14,825 bases of DNA. Source: an uncultured Collinsella sp. (GTDB lineage Bacteria > Actinomycetota > Coriobacteriia > Coriobacteriales > Coriobacteriaceae). Both the position numbers and the translations under genes were made by a program. Position 1 is the stretch's first letter. Each line of letters begins with the position of its first letter. The notes under the pieces are model-generated. The model was not told the origin of the DNA. It searched no databases and saw nothing but the letters and a program-made list of their open reading frames with translations. Shown here in pieces: positions 14,238-14,825 of the stretch. The DNA is taken from contig CAJLUE010000043.1 in assembly GCA_905209765.1 (NCBI GenBank), positions 1-14,825 of the forward strand, given 5' to 3'.

Positions 14238-14825
14238 TTACGCCTCAAGCGCAGCCTTGAACCAACTTGTAATACTCGTGGGGTGCGTGATGGCGGTGCC
14301 GACGACAACGGCCCAGGCGCCCGCATCAATCGCGGCGCGGGCCTCCTCGGGCGTGTGCACGCGGCCCTCGCAGATGATGGGAAGACCGGGGAATTCCTCG
14401 GTCGCCTGACGCAGGAGCGGCAGATCGGGGCCATCGGCCATGGTGCAGTCGATGGCGGCGACACCGTGAGAAAGCGTGGTGGATACCAGGTCGAAGCCCA
14501 TATCGACCGCGCGGCGAATGTCCTCGATGGTGGCACAGTCGGCCATCAGGAGCACGCCCTCCTCGTGCAGCGGGCGGAAGGTGTCCTCGACGGTCTTGCC
14601 ATCGGGACGTGGGCGATCGGTGGCATCAATTGCCACGATGTCGGCACCCGCGGCAACGCAGGCGCGAGCGTGGCGCAGCGTCGGCGTGATGTAGACGCCC
14701 TCGTGCCCATCCTTCCACAGGCCGATAACAGGAACCTCACAGCGACCCTTAATGGCGGCGATGTCGGCAAGGCCCTGGCAGCGAATGGCGGCGGCGCCGC
14801 CGAGCTCGCAAGCGCGAGACATTTG
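14238..14825 (-). CDS. nanE: N-acetylmannosamine-6-phosphate 2-epimerase NanE (5' end outside window)
   Basis: It converts ManNAc-6-phosphate to GlcNAc-6-phosphate in sialic acid catabolism, in the cytoplasm. At least 195 codons are visible and the frame is still open at the window edge. The first in-window ATG (14822) aligns with an internal MxRA..GGA segment of the family, so about 30 N-terminal residues are probably missing rather than this being the start. Counting from that Met, visible TIM-barrel motifs are GGAAAIRCQG (8-17), VPVIGLWK (30-37), YITPT (44-48), GADIVAIDAT (59-68), RPRPDG (70-75), the GVLLMADC segment (88-95), ICEGRVHTPEEA (149-160) and AVVVGTAITHP (170-180). A good terminator-like hairpin follows. 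Upstream neighbours are not visible, so membership of a nan operon cannot be tested. Confidence 0.9.
   Translation of the reverse strand, partial: QMSRACELGGAAAIRCQGLADIAAIKGRCEVPVIGLWKDGHEGVYITPTLRHARACVAAGADIVAIDATDRPRPDGKTVEDTFRPLHEEGVLLMADCATIEDIRRAVDMGFDLVSTTLSHGVAAIDCTMADGPDLPLLRQATEEFPGLPIICEGRVHTPEEARAAIDAGAWAVVVGTAITHPTSITSWFKAALEA

Noticed and set aside
1..14825. CRISPR array, tRNA, rRNA, phage or defence genes
   Set aside because: No regularly spaced repeats, no tRNA-like cloverleaf, and no integrase or nuclease genes were seen on reading. Apart from the IS110 remnant all genes are core metabolism, transport or regulation.

Overview
The window reads as chromosomal DNA of a high-GC, Gram-positive-type anaerobe. 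My best guess is a Coriobacteriia member near Collinsella. This rests on the protein flavour (rapZ and whiA side by side, an R-for-K Walker A in RapZ, a twin-arginine lipoprotein solute-binding protein) and on gene order. It is an inference from reading, not a database match.

Thirteen genes, one of them cut by the window edge, lie on the minus strand and are read from high to low coordinates: nanE (5' cut), rapZ, whiA, gap, pgk, tpiA, gpmI, secG, oppA, oppB, oppC, oppD, oppF. The only plus-strand gene is a decayed IS110-family transposase remnant at the left edge (about 53-637).

Right part (12.2-14.8 kb): nanE belongs to sialic acid/amino-sugar catabolism. It ends in a strong hairpin that sits directly against the ribosome binding site of rapZ. 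rapZ (nucleotide/RNA-binding regulator) and whiA (DNA-binding regulator) are 6 bases apart. yvcK, which usually lies between them, is missing.

Middle (7.4-12.1 kb): lower-glycolysis genes. gap has its own promoter region, with two palindromic candidate operators, and its own terminator. pgk, tpiA and gpmI follow as a tightly coupled unit (8-base overlap, then a 5-base gap) that ends in a terminator. Together they take triose phosphates to 2-phosphoglycerate; enolase and pyruvate kinase are not here. secG, the small SecYEG translocon subunit, follows as a separate unit with its own terminator.

Left part (0.75-6.7 kb): a complete peptide ABC importer. oppA encodes the lipoprotein receptor, oppB and oppC the permeases, oppD and oppF the ATPases. 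An inverted repeat between oppA and oppB could let the receptor be made in excess.

I found no CRISPR array, tRNA, rRNA, phage module or defence system, and nothing I would call a new biological system. The items most worth a second look are the IS110 remnant with a fused XRE-type helix-turn-helix and odd junctions, the two hairpins placed directly upstream of genes (nanE/rapZ and gap/pgk), the palindromes upstream of gap and oppA, and the missing yvcK.
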